DNA from: Planctomycetota bacterium
GTDB lineage: Bacteria; Planctomycetota; Phycisphaerae; Phycisphaerales; SM1A02
Assembly (NCBI GenBank): GCA_902521645.1
Contig: CABYSN010000005.1
Location: forward strand, 1-44,708
Direction of reading: 5' to 3'
Length of the DNA stretch: 44,708 nucleotides
Made by a program: the position numbers and the translations under genes. The notes under the pieces were generated by a model that did no database searches, had not been told where the DNA came from, and saw only the letters and a program-made list of their open reading frames with translations. Positions 1 through 7,918 of the stretch are shown one piece after another; position 1 is the stretch's first letter; each line of letters starts with the position of its first letter.

Positions 1-8
1 AACACTGC

Positions 9-34
9 ATGAAGGGTTAGGATGCCCCCTTCAT
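9..34 (+). promoter_or_regulatory. 8-bp inverted repeat in the leader of the EIIA gene
   Basis: ATGAAGGG at 9-16 is perfectly mirrored by CCCTTCAT at 27-34, with a 10-nt loop. The stem ends immediately before the AAAAGG ribosome-binding site (35-40) of the EIIA gene. It is not followed by a T run on the plus strand, so it looks more like a leader hairpin or operator than a rho-independent terminator. An upstream gene lies outside the window, so a terminator role for that gene cannot be excluded. Confidence 0.35.
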
Positions 35-49
35 AAAAGGTGATCGATC

Positions 50-523
50 ATGAGCTCTTCACATGCACTTTCGATATTGGAATTCCTCACCCCCGAAGCG
101 GTGATCGTTCCTCTTGAAGCGGACAACAAACGGGATTCGATCGACGCTCTGGTCGACCGACTTGCCGAAAAATGTTCTCTGCCGGACCCGGAGGAGATGA
201 AGCGAGTCGTCTGGGAAAGAGAGGTTCAGCGATCGACGGGCATCGGCCAGGGACTGGCGATCCCCCATGGAAAGAGTCAGTTCCTGAAGAATCTCATCAT
301 GGCCATAGGCATCATTCCAGAAGGCATCGAATTCGATTCCATCGATCAGAAACCGGTCAGGATGATCGCGCTGCTTCTTTCACCATCGGACAGGATTGCG
401 GATCACATCCAGGCCCTGGGGCGAATCAGTCGACTCATGAATGACGAAGGCTTCCGTGGCCAGGCCTATGGAGCACGGAATTCAGAGGATCTCTACGAAC
501 AGATCAGGCTCGCCTGCTCCTGA
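50..523 (+). CDS. ptsN: PTS EIIA-type (PtsN/EIIA-Ntr-like) protein
   Basis: A 157-residue PTS EIIA domain of the mannitol/fructose/nitrogen type. Cytoplasmic proteins of this family accept a phosphoryl group on histidine from HPr or NPr. The signature GLAIPHGKS places the phospho-acceptor at His73, and the protein is a single EIIA domain of normal length with no EIIB or EIIC attached. The ATG is preceded by AAAAGGTGA at good spacing. No EI, HPr or transporter gene is nearby, so a regulatory PtsN-like role is more likely than sugar uptake. The purine-salvage gene hpt follows after 29 nt and is probably co-transcribed. The family is certain; the physiological role is inferred. Confidence 0.88.
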   Translation: MSSSHALSILEFLTPEAVIVPLEADNKRDSIDALVDRLAEKCSLPDPEEMKRVVWEREVQRSTGIGQGLAIPHGKSQFLKNLIMAIGIIPEGIEFDSIDQKPVRMIALLLSPSDRIADHIQALGRISRLMNDEGFRGQAYGARNSEDLYEQIRLACS

Positions 524-552
524 ACACCCGCCTTTCATGTCGAGGCCTTCAG

Positions 553-1134
553 ATGAACCACGATGCAGAGGAAAAAACGGAGACGCGGAAGATCGCCCAT
601 GGCGACGTCACCGTGCTGATCGACGAGGAGCGGATCGCACGAAGGGTCTCGGAACTCGCGGGCAGGATCGAAGAGGATCTTGGATCGCTTGAAGGCGAGA
701 TCACACTGGTTCCGATCATGACTGGGTCCATGCTCTTCGTCTCTGATCTGATTCGTAGATTGAAACTGCCTTTGCGCATCGCACCCGTGACGGTGGAAAG
801 TTATCCGGGAACGGCGACGACCAGTCGAGGTGCACGTCTTCAGACTCCGATCCCCGAAGTCCTGCGCGATTCTCACGTGGTTCTGGTAGACGACATCCTG
901 GATTCGGGCGGAACGCTTTCGATGCTTCGCCGACTGGTTGAAGCGGTCGAACCGAGATCGATCAGGGCCTGCGTCCTGCTGAACAAGCAGGTCGAGCGCT
1001 CACATGAAGTCGGATGTGAATATTCCGGATTCGAGATCGCCGATGAATTCGTGGTGGGATACGGACTCGATCATGACGGTCTATACAGGAACCTCCCCTT
1101 CATCGGCACGTTGAAAGGTCTGAAGGATGACTGA
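553..1134 (+). CDS. hpt: Hypoxanthine phosphoribosyltransferase
   Basis: A 193-residue type I phosphoribosyltransferase that converts hypoxanthine or guanine plus PRPP to IMP or GMP in purine salvage. The PRPP-binding loop VVLVDDILDSGGT is at residues 109-121. The substrate loop region MTGSM is near residue 58, and the C-terminal DEFVVGYGLD motif typical of bacterial Hpt is at about 164-173. Length is normal. The ATG has a GAGG site 7 nt upstream. The last eight bases overlap the next gene, so translation of the two is probably coupled. Specificity for hypoxanthine versus guanine cannot be read from the sequence. Confidence 0.93.
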   Translation: MNHDAEEKTETRKIAHGDVTVLIDEERIARRVSELAGRIEEDLGSLEGEITLVPIMTGSMLFVSDLIRRLKLPLRIAPVTVESYPGTATTSRGARLQTPIPEVLRDSHVVLVDDILDSGGTLSMLRRLVEAVEPRSIRACVLLNKQVERSHEVGCEYSGFEIADEFVVGYGLDHDGLYRNLPFIGTLKGLKDD

Positions 1135-1732
1135 TCGTGAAAACCTGCAGAGAACAGGACAGGATGAGGTCTTCCTTGCGGAGGCCACAACCGAACAGGG
1201 TGAAGTCTCGGTGATCTCGCCCAGTGTCGAAGAACTCCTCCAGGACGGTGAAACGGTTCTTCTGATCTCAAGACCGAGCACATGGTTCATCCTCATCGAT
1301 GGCGGCTGGGCCTACCTCTTCATGATCACCGTGGCGCTGTTTTTCGCGTGGCTCGGACATCAGGTCTGGGCTCCGATCAACGTTCCAGAGACCCAGGTCT
1401 TCCCGGCACTTGCCGCCGCGATCACCATCAGGCTGATCTGGAAGCTTCTCGATTGGGCGAACAGGATCTATGTGCTCACCGACCGCAGAATCATCGTCAG
1501 ACGTGGCGTCTTTCAGTTTTCGATGATCGAAGCACCGCTCAACAGGATCCAGCACTCGGCGATCTTCACCAGATTGATCGAACGACTTCTCGGAATGGGA
1601 ACGGTCGGATTCGCAACAGCCGGGAGCGGAACCTTCGAAGTGGTCTGGGAGATGGTCCAGCGACCAATTTCAGTGCACCGAATCGTGAACGAGGCGATCG
1701 AACGATACGGCCGAGGCGGCCCCACGATCTGA
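1127..1732 (+). CDS. PH domain-containing membrane protein (YdbS/bPH2-like)
   Basis: A 201-residue protein with two hydrophobic segments (about residues 52-83 and 89-105) followed by a bacterial pleckstrin-homology domain. The bPH2 hallmark is the stretch YVLTDRRIIVRRGVF, then IEAPLNRIQ and a short beta-rich GTVGFATAGSG segment. This arrangement is that of the YdbS/YdbT family of membrane proteins, whose biochemical role is poorly known. The start overlaps the hpt stop by eight bases. The stop codon abuts the stop of the convergent gene, the two sharing the palindrome TGATCA. Family assignment is good; function is unknown. Confidence 0.8.
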   Translation: MTDRENLQRTGQDEVFLAEATTEQGEVSVISPSVEELLQDGETVLLISRPSTWFILIDGGWAYLFMITVALFFAWLGHQVWAPINVPETQVFPALAAAITIRLIWKLLDWANRIYVLTDRRIIVRRGVFQFSMIEAPLNRIQHSAIFTRLIERLLGMGTVGFATAGSGTFEVVWEMVQRPISVHRIVNEAIERYGRGGPTI

Positions 1733-2680
1733 TCAACGCGAGGCCTTGAGCATCATGTCGTTGATCGAATGCATGCCATCGAACTGACGCGTGTCGGCAT
1801 CCACCACGAGGCAGGTCGATTGAAGCGGATTCTGTTCGAGTTCGACCACCAGAAGATCATCACCGACCGTGCCGACGAGAACGGTGTCGGGACCAGCGGT
1901 GAGAAAGGGCTTCACGAGACCATTGTGGAGACCGAGTGAGATCGAGGCACCGAAGAGAATGAAAGTGGAACCCGCCAGGGCGATCGAGCGCGTGGTGAAC
2001 TGGAGCTCCCGGAAGAGTGGCAGCCGATAGGCGAAGATAAACCAGGGAACCAGGGCGCAGAGGAGAAATGCATCGACGCCGCAGAGGATCACGAAACTCT
2101 CGAACCAGGATTCGTATCCGCTGGAAACGAGAGAGACCCCATCGAGGACCTCGGTCCTCCAGGGGCCGGCCAGCCAGAGGATGGCTCCGAGGTAGAAGAG
2201 CGCGGAGAAGATCGAACCCGCCACGGCGAGTCCCTGTGCCTGCGGACGGAGGGCCGGACCACCGGGCACGCGTGGCCGAGCGATCACGAGCAAAGCCGCA
2301 GGTGTGCCGATCAACATGAAACCAAGTACCGGGAGAAGGATCTGCTGTTCACCGACGAGTGCCACGAGTCCGGGGAGCGTCCGGGCGATTTCAAATCCAA
2401 AGACCATGAAATCGCTCCACTGCATGGAACGGGTCGGAAGACCGAACAAGGGTTCGAAACCGAGTCGTATTCCGATCAGACCGATCATCGAGACCAGAAG
2501 CAGCACGATGACCAGGATCGATGCGATCAAGCCCGTCAGACGCAGGAAGTCGCCGAGAGGATCAGGTGTCTGTGCGGCACGGACCGGACGAGAGATGTAA
2601 CGTACTTGAGGTTCGTTCGAGGGACCCTGCGAAACGGTTTGAAGCGGGCTGCCTTGAGATGGCTTCGATTGGGACGACAT
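1733..2680 (-). CDS. Multi-spanning membrane protein of unknown function
   Basis: A 315-residue protein with a hydrophilic N-terminus rich in Gln, Ser and Pro (about 45 residues), then four to five membrane segments (for example LIASILVIVLLLVSMIG and LVALVGEQQILLPVLGFML). It ends in a soluble C-terminal domain of about 70 residues (GTVGDDLLVVELEQNPLQS...). The ATG at 2680 is supported by AAGGAG at ideal spacing; an upstream extension to 2860 in the same frame would run into the dnaJ-like gene and has no such site. It lies 25 nt downstream of the DnaJ-like gene and is probably in its operon. I recognise no family. Confidence 0.72.
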   Translation of the reverse strand: MSSQSKPSQGSPLQTVSQGPSNEPQVRYISRPVRAAQTPDPLGDFLRLTGLIASILVIVLLLVSMIGLIGIRLGFEPLFGLPTRSMQWSDFMVFGFEIARTLPGLVALVGEQQILLPVLGFMLIGTPAALLVIARPRVPGGPALRPQAQGLAVAGSIFSALFYLGAILWLAGPWRTEVLDGVSLVSSGYESWFESFVILCGVDAFLLCALVPWFIFAYRLPLFRELQFTTRSIALAGSTFILFGASISLGLHNGLVKPFLTAGPDTVLVGTVGDDLLVVELEQNPLQSTCLVVDADTRQFDGMHSINDMMLKASR

Positions 2681-2705
2681 GACTCTCCTTGTGGGATCCG
2701 AATCT

Positions 2706-3650
2706 TCAGGAATCGAATGATTCGGACCATGGCAGGCTGCGACGTGGATCCTCAAGACGCTCGCCGATTTCGGCAAGAGCGGCCTGATCCTCCTCAGAGA
2801 GAGACTTCGGTCCAACCACCGATACCACCGCAAGAAAATCACCGGAGACACCCTTGGCATCGGTGATGCCTCGTCCGTTCATCCTCAGTTTGACACCGCT
2901 TCCGGTTCCAGGAGGGATGCGAAGAGCCACCGATCCGGAAAGCAAGGGAAGTTCCACGGAGGTTCCCAGTGCGGATTCGACGATCGTGATCGGAACGTCC
3001 ATCATCAGATCAAGCCCATCTCTCCGATACCAGGGATGCGGTCCGACCCGGAGCTTCAAGCGGATGTCCCCATCGGGCCCACCAGCAGATCCACTCCCCC
3101 CCTTGCCGCGAACTCGCAGTGTGGCGCCATCCTGCACGCCAGCGGGAATCCGAACCTCGATCTTTTCCTCGGTTCCATCCTGCCCACTGAGACGCAGAGT
3201 TTCCGTGCCCCCTCGTGCGGCCACGAGAAAGGTGATGTCGAGTTCGTGCTGAAGATCCGATCCTCTGCGAGGTGCGGGCTTTCGGGCACGTCGACCCTGT
3301 CCGGAAAATCCTCCGGCGTTGAAACCGCCGCCACCACCACCGAAGAAGTCACCAAAGACGCTTTCGAAAGTCTCCGGATCGACATCGGACCAGGGCGCCG
3401 CCCCGCTCTGAGGACCGGGCTGGCCCGCGCCCATCCCCGAGTGACCGAAACGATCATATTGAGACCGCTTCTCAGGATCGGAAAGCACGTCGTAGGCCTC
3501 CTGAACTTCAGAGAAGCGAGAGGATGCATCATCCTCCTTGTTCACATCGGGATGAAGTTTTCGGACGAGGCGACGATGTGCCTGACGCAGATCGTCTTGC
3601 GAGGCCTCTTTGGAGACCCCAAGGATGTCGTAATAGTCTCGTTTACTCAT
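2706..3650 (-). CDS. DnaJ C-terminal domain protein, CbpA-type co-chaperone
   Basis: A 314-residue Hsp40. The J domain is at residues 1-70 with the HPD tripeptide in LHPDVNKED. A Gly/Phe-rich linker (FFGGGGGGFNAGGFSG) follows, then the two-lobed C-terminal substrate-binding domain (for example IRIPAGVQDGATLRVRGKG-like text). The zinc-binding CxxCxGxG repeats of class A DnaJ are absent, so this is a class B protein resembling CbpA. Its expected role is to stimulate DnaK ATPase and deliver substrates; DnaK is not in the window. The ATG at 3650 starts MSKRDYYDILGV, the conserved J-domain start; a longer upstream frame lacks homology. A TATATT -10-like sequence lies at 3692-3697, giving a leader of about 40 nt. 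No CIRCE element is present. Confidence 0.9.
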   Translation of the reverse strand: MSKRDYYDILGVSKEASQDDLRQAHRRLVRKLHPDVNKEDDASSRFSEVQEAYDVLSDPEKRSQYDRFGHSGMGAGQPGPQSGAAPWSDVDPETFESVFGDFFGGGGGGFNAGGFSGQGRRARKPAPRRGSDLQHELDITFLVAARGGTETLRLSGQDGTEEKIEVRIPAGVQDGATLRVRGKGGSGSAGGPDGDIRLKLRVGPHPWYRRDGLDLMMDVPITIVESALGTSVELPLLSGSVALRIPPGTGSGVKLRMNGRGITDAKGVSGDFLAVVSVVGPKSLSEEDQAALAEIGERLEDPRRSLPWSESFDS

Positions 3651-3754
3651 GATGGGTGTCCGCGCAGCCGATGAGGGCTGTGAGGGAAGAGAATATACGA
3701 TCAAGAGCACTCATAAGATCGTCAGTTTGGTGAATCTGATCCAGAAGAGCCGAC

Positions 3755-3760
3755 TAGGAT
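3755..3760 (+). promoter_or_regulatory. Candidate -10 box or Shine-Dalgarno before the polyferredoxin gene
   Basis: TAGGAT ends 8 nt before the ATG at 3769. It fits TANNNT and would give an almost leaderless mRNA. The same bases contain AGGA, which could instead be a ribosome-binding site 9 nt from the ATG. The two readings cannot be separated from sequence alone. Confidence 0.3.
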
Positions 3761-3768
3761 GAAAAGCC

Positions 3769-5838
3769 ATGAATCCTCCTGACCAGTCCATAGAGATCAA
3801 TCTTCCCCAGTTGGGGCAGAAATCCGGAGGGAAGATCGCTCGAAGCAGGAATTCGAAGATCAGGTTCACAGTCCTGATCATCATCCAGCTGCTGATTATC
3901 GCACATGTCGTCCAATGGCTGATCATGGGGACGACGATCACGCCCATCGAACCATCGGAATCGATGGAAACGGTGAAGTACGGAGTGATCACGGCTGGTT
4001 TCATCTTCTTCGTGGTGGCATTGGCTTCCACCGCGGTACTCGGAAGATGGTTCTGCGGCTGGGGATGCCACGTGGTTCTTCTTCAGGATGCCAGCGCCAA
4101 GCTGCTGCAACGAATCGGGATCAGACCACGGCCATTCAGATCCAGAATGATGATGCTCATGCCGCTTGCCTTGGCACTCTACATGTTCATCTGGCCCCTC
4201 GTGGATCGCTTCGTGGTGGGACCGATGCTTGGCCGGGGAGGCAACTGGCCGGGTTTCTCCACACACCTGACGACCACGGATTTCTGGGGGACCTTTCCCG
4301 GCTGGATCGTGGGTGTTCCGTTTCTTCTGATCTGCGGGTTCTTCACCGTCTATTTTCTCGGGATGAAGGGGTACTGCACCTATGGCTGTCCCTACGGAGG
4401 TTTCTTCGCACCTCTGGATCAACTTGCGATCGGTCGAATCAAGGTCAATGACAACTGCGAGCAGTGCGGACATTGCACCGCGGTATGCACGAGCAATGTG
4501 AGAGTCCACGAAGAGGTCCGAGACTTCGGAATGGTGGTCGACCAGGGATGCATGAAGTGCATGGATTGCGTCAGCGTCTGCCCTATGGATGCACTCTCGT
4601 TCGGAATCGCGAAGCCTGCGGTCAAGAAGGTCGTGCCCGAAGGTCGCAAGGAACGAAAGTGGGATCTCAGCTGGCCTGAGGAGATCGTCTTCGGGATCAT
4701 CACCACGATCACGTTTCTCTCCGTCTATCAGCTCTACGGGCTGATCCCTCTGCTGTTCGCCAGTGGCCTGGCCGCCATCATCGTCTACTTTCTCTTCAAG
4801 GCGTGGAACTGCTTCAAGAAGACAGACGTCAAGATTCACAACTGGCAGCTCAAGAAAAGAGATCGACTCACGAAGAACGGCCTGGCATTCCTTCTGGGAT
4901 CTGGGCTTGTCGCGATCTTGATCCTCCACTCAGCCGCGGTCAGAAGCCTGATGGCATACGCCGACTACCACGACATGAAGGTGACGAGCAATCCCTCGAT
5001 GGTCTTCTCGACGGACCCGGTCATTCCGGACACCAAGATCCTCGAACACGCACGCAAGGCGAGGAATGCCTACCTGGCGGTGTCATGGATCGGTGATGGC
5101 GGCATCGCCCTCCTTCCGACCCTGCAACCCGAGATCGACAATCGGATCGCATGGCTGTACGCGGTTGAGAATCGACGGGACGAAGCCAAGGAATTCATTC
5201 GCGGCAGCATTCAGAGATATGGAATGTCTCCAGAGAAGATCTCGGGACTGGCCAGAATCCTCCGAGCACAGAGCAGATCCTCCGAAGCAGCAGAAGCCTA
5301 CATGCTCGGCATCGCTGAATATCCGACGAATTTCCCGCTGATCGATGAGTACGTCATCTGGCTGGAGAACGAGGGAAGAGTCTGGGAAGGAATCGGCCTG
5401 CTGCGTGATGGGATCATGAGTGGATCCGAATCGATCGGTGACTGGCTCGCCCTCGAGGAATACGACCCGGTGACTGCAGAAGAAATGACCGTGCTCCTGA
5501 CCGAACGACCTGAGATCCTCGCGATGATACGAAGGCTTTCAGTACTTCTGATGAACAATGCTGAGACTCGTTTCGATCTCGATGAAGGTGTCAGGCTCAC
5601 TGAACGCACACTTGACATCGAACCCGACAATCCATTCGCCTATCGGGCACTCGCCATGGGATACGTGATGCAGGACCGAAATGACAAGGGCATCGAAGCG
5701 CTGTACAGATCACTTGAGATCGAACCGGAAGTTCGCGTGATACGGGAACAGCTCGTCGAGCTTCTGAATGCAGAGGGGCGGCGTCGAGAGGCCGATTCGA
5801 TTTCAAGAGGCGAGATGCCGGAATCCGTGAATCGCTGA
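3769..5838 (+). CDS. NapH-like membrane polyferredoxin fused to a TPR domain
   Basis: A 689-residue fusion. The N-terminal ~400 residues are a NapH/NosR/CcoG-like membrane iron-sulfur module with about six hydrophobic segments. It carries the paired membrane-edge motifs C96GWGC100 and C203TYGCP, then two 4Fe-4S clusters: C230xxC233xxC236xxxC240 and C261xxC264xxC267xxxC271P. After further membrane segments (about 305-345 and 371-390), residues ~410-689 are soluble and contain TPR-like helical pairs, for example NPFAYRALAMGYVMQDRNDKGI. The family moves electrons between quinol or ferredoxin and periplasmic reductases. No terminal reductase gene is adjacent, so the partner is unknown. It is monocistronic, with dnaJ divergent upstream and gatB convergent downstream. 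Confidence 0.82.
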   Translation: MNPPDQSIEINLPQLGQKSGGKIARSRNSKIRFTVLIIIQLLIIAHVVQWLIMGTTITPIEPSESMETVKYGVITAGFIFFVVALASTAVLGRWFCGWGCHVVLLQDASAKLLQRIGIRPRPFRSRMMMLMPLALALYMFIWPLVDRFVVGPMLGRGGNWPGFSTHLTTTDFWGTFPGWIVGVPFLLICGFFTVYFLGMKGYCTYGCPYGGFFAPLDQLAIGRIKVNDNCEQCGHCTAVCTSNVRVHEEVRDFGMVVDQGCMKCMDCVSVCPMDALSFGIAKPAVKKVVPEGRKERKWDLSWPEEIVFGIITTITFLSVYQLYGLIPLLFASGLAAIIVYFLFKAWNCFKKTDVKIHNWQLKKRDRLTKNGLAFLLGSGLVAILILHSAAVRSLMAYADYHDMKVTSNPSMVFSTDPVIPDTKILEHARKARNAYLAVSWIGDGGIALLPTLQPEIDNRIAWLYAVENRRDEAKEFIRGSIQRYGMSPEKISGLARILRAQSRSSEAAEAYMLGIAEYPTNFPLIDEYVIWLENEGRVWEGIGLLRDGIMSGSESIGDWLALEEYDPVTAEEMTVLLTERPEILAMIRRLSVLLMNNAETRFDLDEGVRLTERTLDIEPDNPFAYRALAMGYVMQDRNDKGIEALYRSLEIEPEVRVIREQLVELLNAEGRRREADSISRGEMPESVNR

Positions 5839-5845
5839 AACAGGA

Positions 5846-7366
5846 TCAGGCCTGAAGCATTTCAAGCAGCTTGGCTTGAACCGCCTTCGCATCAGCCGAA
5901 CCCTTGGCAGATTTCATGACATGCCCGGTGAGTCGACCAAGTGCCGCGACCTTGCCGTTTCGGACATCGTCGGCGGCCTGCTCGTTGGCTTCGATCGCAG
6001 AGGTGCACCAGGCTTCGAGCTGGGACTCGTCGAGAACGACGATCAGACCGGCACGCTCGGCGACTTCCCGGGCGGATTCATCGGAATTCTCGAGAAGCGC
6101 GAGCAATCCGTCGATGGACTGGGCCCCCACCTCGTTCGACCGGCGAAGTTCGAGCACACCGGCAAGCTGCCCGGGCGTGGTCCCCAGTCGTGAAGGTGGC
6201 AGCCCCGCCTCGTTCGAGCGCTTGGCCACCTGATTGAGAAGCAACTTCGCAACCGCGCCGCAATCCGCATCACTTCCGGATTCCATCACCACCTGTTCGA
6301 AGTATGCCGCGTTTTCAGGTTCCTCCAGAAGAGCATCCGCATCCTTGGCACGAAGACCGAGCGTCTGGATGTAGCGTGTTCTCTTCGCAGCGGGGAGTTC
6401 GGTGAGCCTGGAACGGACGGTCTCGAGCCAGACGTCATCGACGACGACTGGAACCAGATCCGGATCCGGAAAATATCGGTAATCGTGCGCATCCTCTTTT
6501 TCACGTTGCAGCAGGGTGACGAGATTCTCGTCGTCCCAACCGCGGGTCGCTTTCGCGCCAGGTCCCATCACCCGGCCATCTTCTCGCCATGCGGATTCCT
6601 GTCGCTCGAATTCATGTTCGATGGCACCGCGAACGGCTCTGAAGGAATTGAGGTTCTTGACCTCGACGATGGGCGTGCAGATCGTGCGCCCGTCCTCGAG
6701 ATCCATCTCCAGATTGATGTTGGGTTCGAAGCGCATGTGACCACGCTGCATGACACCCTGAGTCACTCCGAGGAAGCGACAGAGCTGTCTGAGCTCCTGC
6801 CCGAAGGTCACCACATCCCGGGCGTCATCGAAATCGGGATGGGTGACGATTTCAAGCAACGGCGTTCCCGCACGGTTGAGATCGACGAGGGAGCCCTCAA
6901 AACGACCTCCACCCGGAAGCTCGTGCCCGAGCTTTCCGGTGTCCTCCTCGAGATGAGCGCGGACGATTCCAATGCGGCGATCCTCGCCCGATGCCGAACG
7001 GATGGTGAATTCGCCGTCGTGACAGAGCGGGAGATCGTACTGCGAGATCTGATACCCCTTGGGAAGATCAGGGTAGTAGTAGTTCTTTCGATCCCACTTC
7101 GAAAACCGGGCGATCTCACAACCCAGCGCAAGACCGACCAGCATCGACATCTCGACCGCGGCGCGGTTCATCACCGGAAGAGTCCCGGGCAATGCGGCAA
7201 CCACCGGATCGACCAGCGTGTTGGGTGCGCTGTTCTCGAAATCAGGATGTGCGACGTTCGGTGTTCGAGTGAACATCTTGGAACGGGTCTGCAATTCGAC
7301 ATGGATCTCGAGACCGACCTTCAGCCGCTTTGAGACGATCTTCGAATCGGAGGCGCTGTCGTTCAT
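5846..7366 (-). CDS. gatB: Asp-tRNA(Asn)/Glu-tRNA(Gln) amidotransferase subunit B
   Basis: A 506-residue GatB, the kinase/tRNA-binding subunit of GatCAB, which phosphorylates and then amidates misacylated Asp-tRNA(Asn) or Glu-tRNA(Gln). The N-terminal cradle domain starts with VGLEIHVELQTRSKMF and includes KNYYYPDLPKGYQISQYDLP and FEPNINLEM. The C-terminal ~150 residues form the helical YqeY/tail domain ending in a Lys/Ala-rich helix (GSADAKAVQAKLLEML). gatA and gatC are not in this window. The gene lies 19 nt after the cyclophilin gene on the same strand and ends 7 nt from the convergent polyferredoxin gene. The ATG at 7366 has no strong ribosome-binding site. Confidence 0.96.
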   Translation of the reverse strand: MNDSASDSKIVSKRLKVGLEIHVELQTRSKMFTRTPNVAHPDFENSAPNTLVDPVVAALPGTLPVMNRAAVEMSMLVGLALGCEIARFSKWDRKNYYYPDLPKGYQISQYDLPLCHDGEFTIRSASGEDRRIGIVRAHLEEDTGKLGHELPGGGRFEGSLVDLNRAGTPLLEIVTHPDFDDARDVVTFGQELRQLCRFLGVTQGVMQRGHMRFEPNINLEMDLEDGRTICTPIVEVKNLNSFRAVRGAIEHEFERQESAWREDGRVMGPGAKATRGWDDENLVTLLQREKEDAHDYRYFPDPDLVPVVVDDVWLETVRSRLTELPAAKRTRYIQTLGLRAKDADALLEEPENAAYFEQVVMESGSDADCGAVAKLLLNQVAKRSNEAGLPPSRLGTTPGQLAGVLELRRSNEVGAQSIDGLLALLENSDESAREVAERAGLIVVLDESQLEAWCTSAIEANEQAADDVRNGKVAALGRLTGHVMKSAKGSADAKAVQAKLLEMLQA

Positions 7367-7385
7367 GGTCTGATTTCGAGAGAAC

Positions 7386-7871
7386 TCACTCGGCGGTTTC
7401 GACCACCGATGCGGTCACCATGCTGGGCGCATCACCGATCGGAGCACCGGAATTGGGATCCACCTGGACGGCGGCGATCTTCTCGACGACGTCCATGCCC
7501 TCGATCACCTTGCCGAAACCGGTGTACTGGTTGTCCAGATGCTGACAGTGATCTCTGGTGAGGCAGATGAAGAACTGCGAGCTCGCCGAGTCGGGGTCGG
7601 CGGAACGTGCCATTGAAAGCACGCCGGGGTGGTGCTCGCGATCATTGAACTCCGCCTTGAGTCGGCGAGGTCCGTCACCGGTGCCGTTGCCCTTGGGGCA
7701 GCCGCCCTGGATCACGAAATCAGGAATGATCCGGTGGAAGGTGAGGCCGTCATAGAATCCGTCACGTGCAAGCGAGACGAAATTGTCGACATGATTGGGT
7801 GCGACATCGTCCCAGAGTTCGACGGTGATCGGGCCATGGGACGTTTCGATTTTTACTGTGGGATAGCTCAT
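7386..7871 (-). CDS. Peptidyl-prolyl cis-trans isomerase, cyclophilin type
   Basis: A 161-residue cytoplasmic cyclophilin catalysing proline isomerisation. Family landmarks are FHRIIPDFVIQGG (catalytic Arg in the FHR motif), DSASSQFFICL and GFGKVIEGMDVVEKIA. There is no signal peptide. The ATG at 7871 begins MSYPTVKIETSHGPITVEL, matching the usual family start. A TTG at 7922 would add 17 residues and overlap the upstream stop as TTGA. That alternative is possible if the gene is translationally coupled to its neighbour, because the ATG lacks a clear Shine-Dalgarno sequence. Confidence 0.94.
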   Translation of the reverse strand: MSYPTVKIETSHGPITVELWDDVAPNHVDNFVSLARDGFYDGLTFHRIIPDFVIQGGCPKGNGTGDGPRRLKAEFNDREHHPGVLSMARSADPDSASSQFFICLTRDHCQHLDNQYTGFGKVIEGMDVVEKIAAVQVDPNSGAPIGDAPSMVTASVVETAE

Positions 7872-7918
7872 GTGATCAGGGTAGCGCAGAAGCGTGTCCC
7901 CTGCTTCACTCGAGACGG

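Noticed and set aside
3651-3768. Possible CIRCE or sigma32 heat-shock element before dnaJ
   Set aside because: GAGCACTC is present but the paired half-site is missing, and no CTTGAA/CCCCAT arrangement with proper spacing is found.
3754-4929. 391-codon open frame antisense to the polyferredoxin gene
   Set aside because: The plus strand encodes the conserved cysteine clusters. The antisense product is a charged, His/Asp/Arg-rich artefact.
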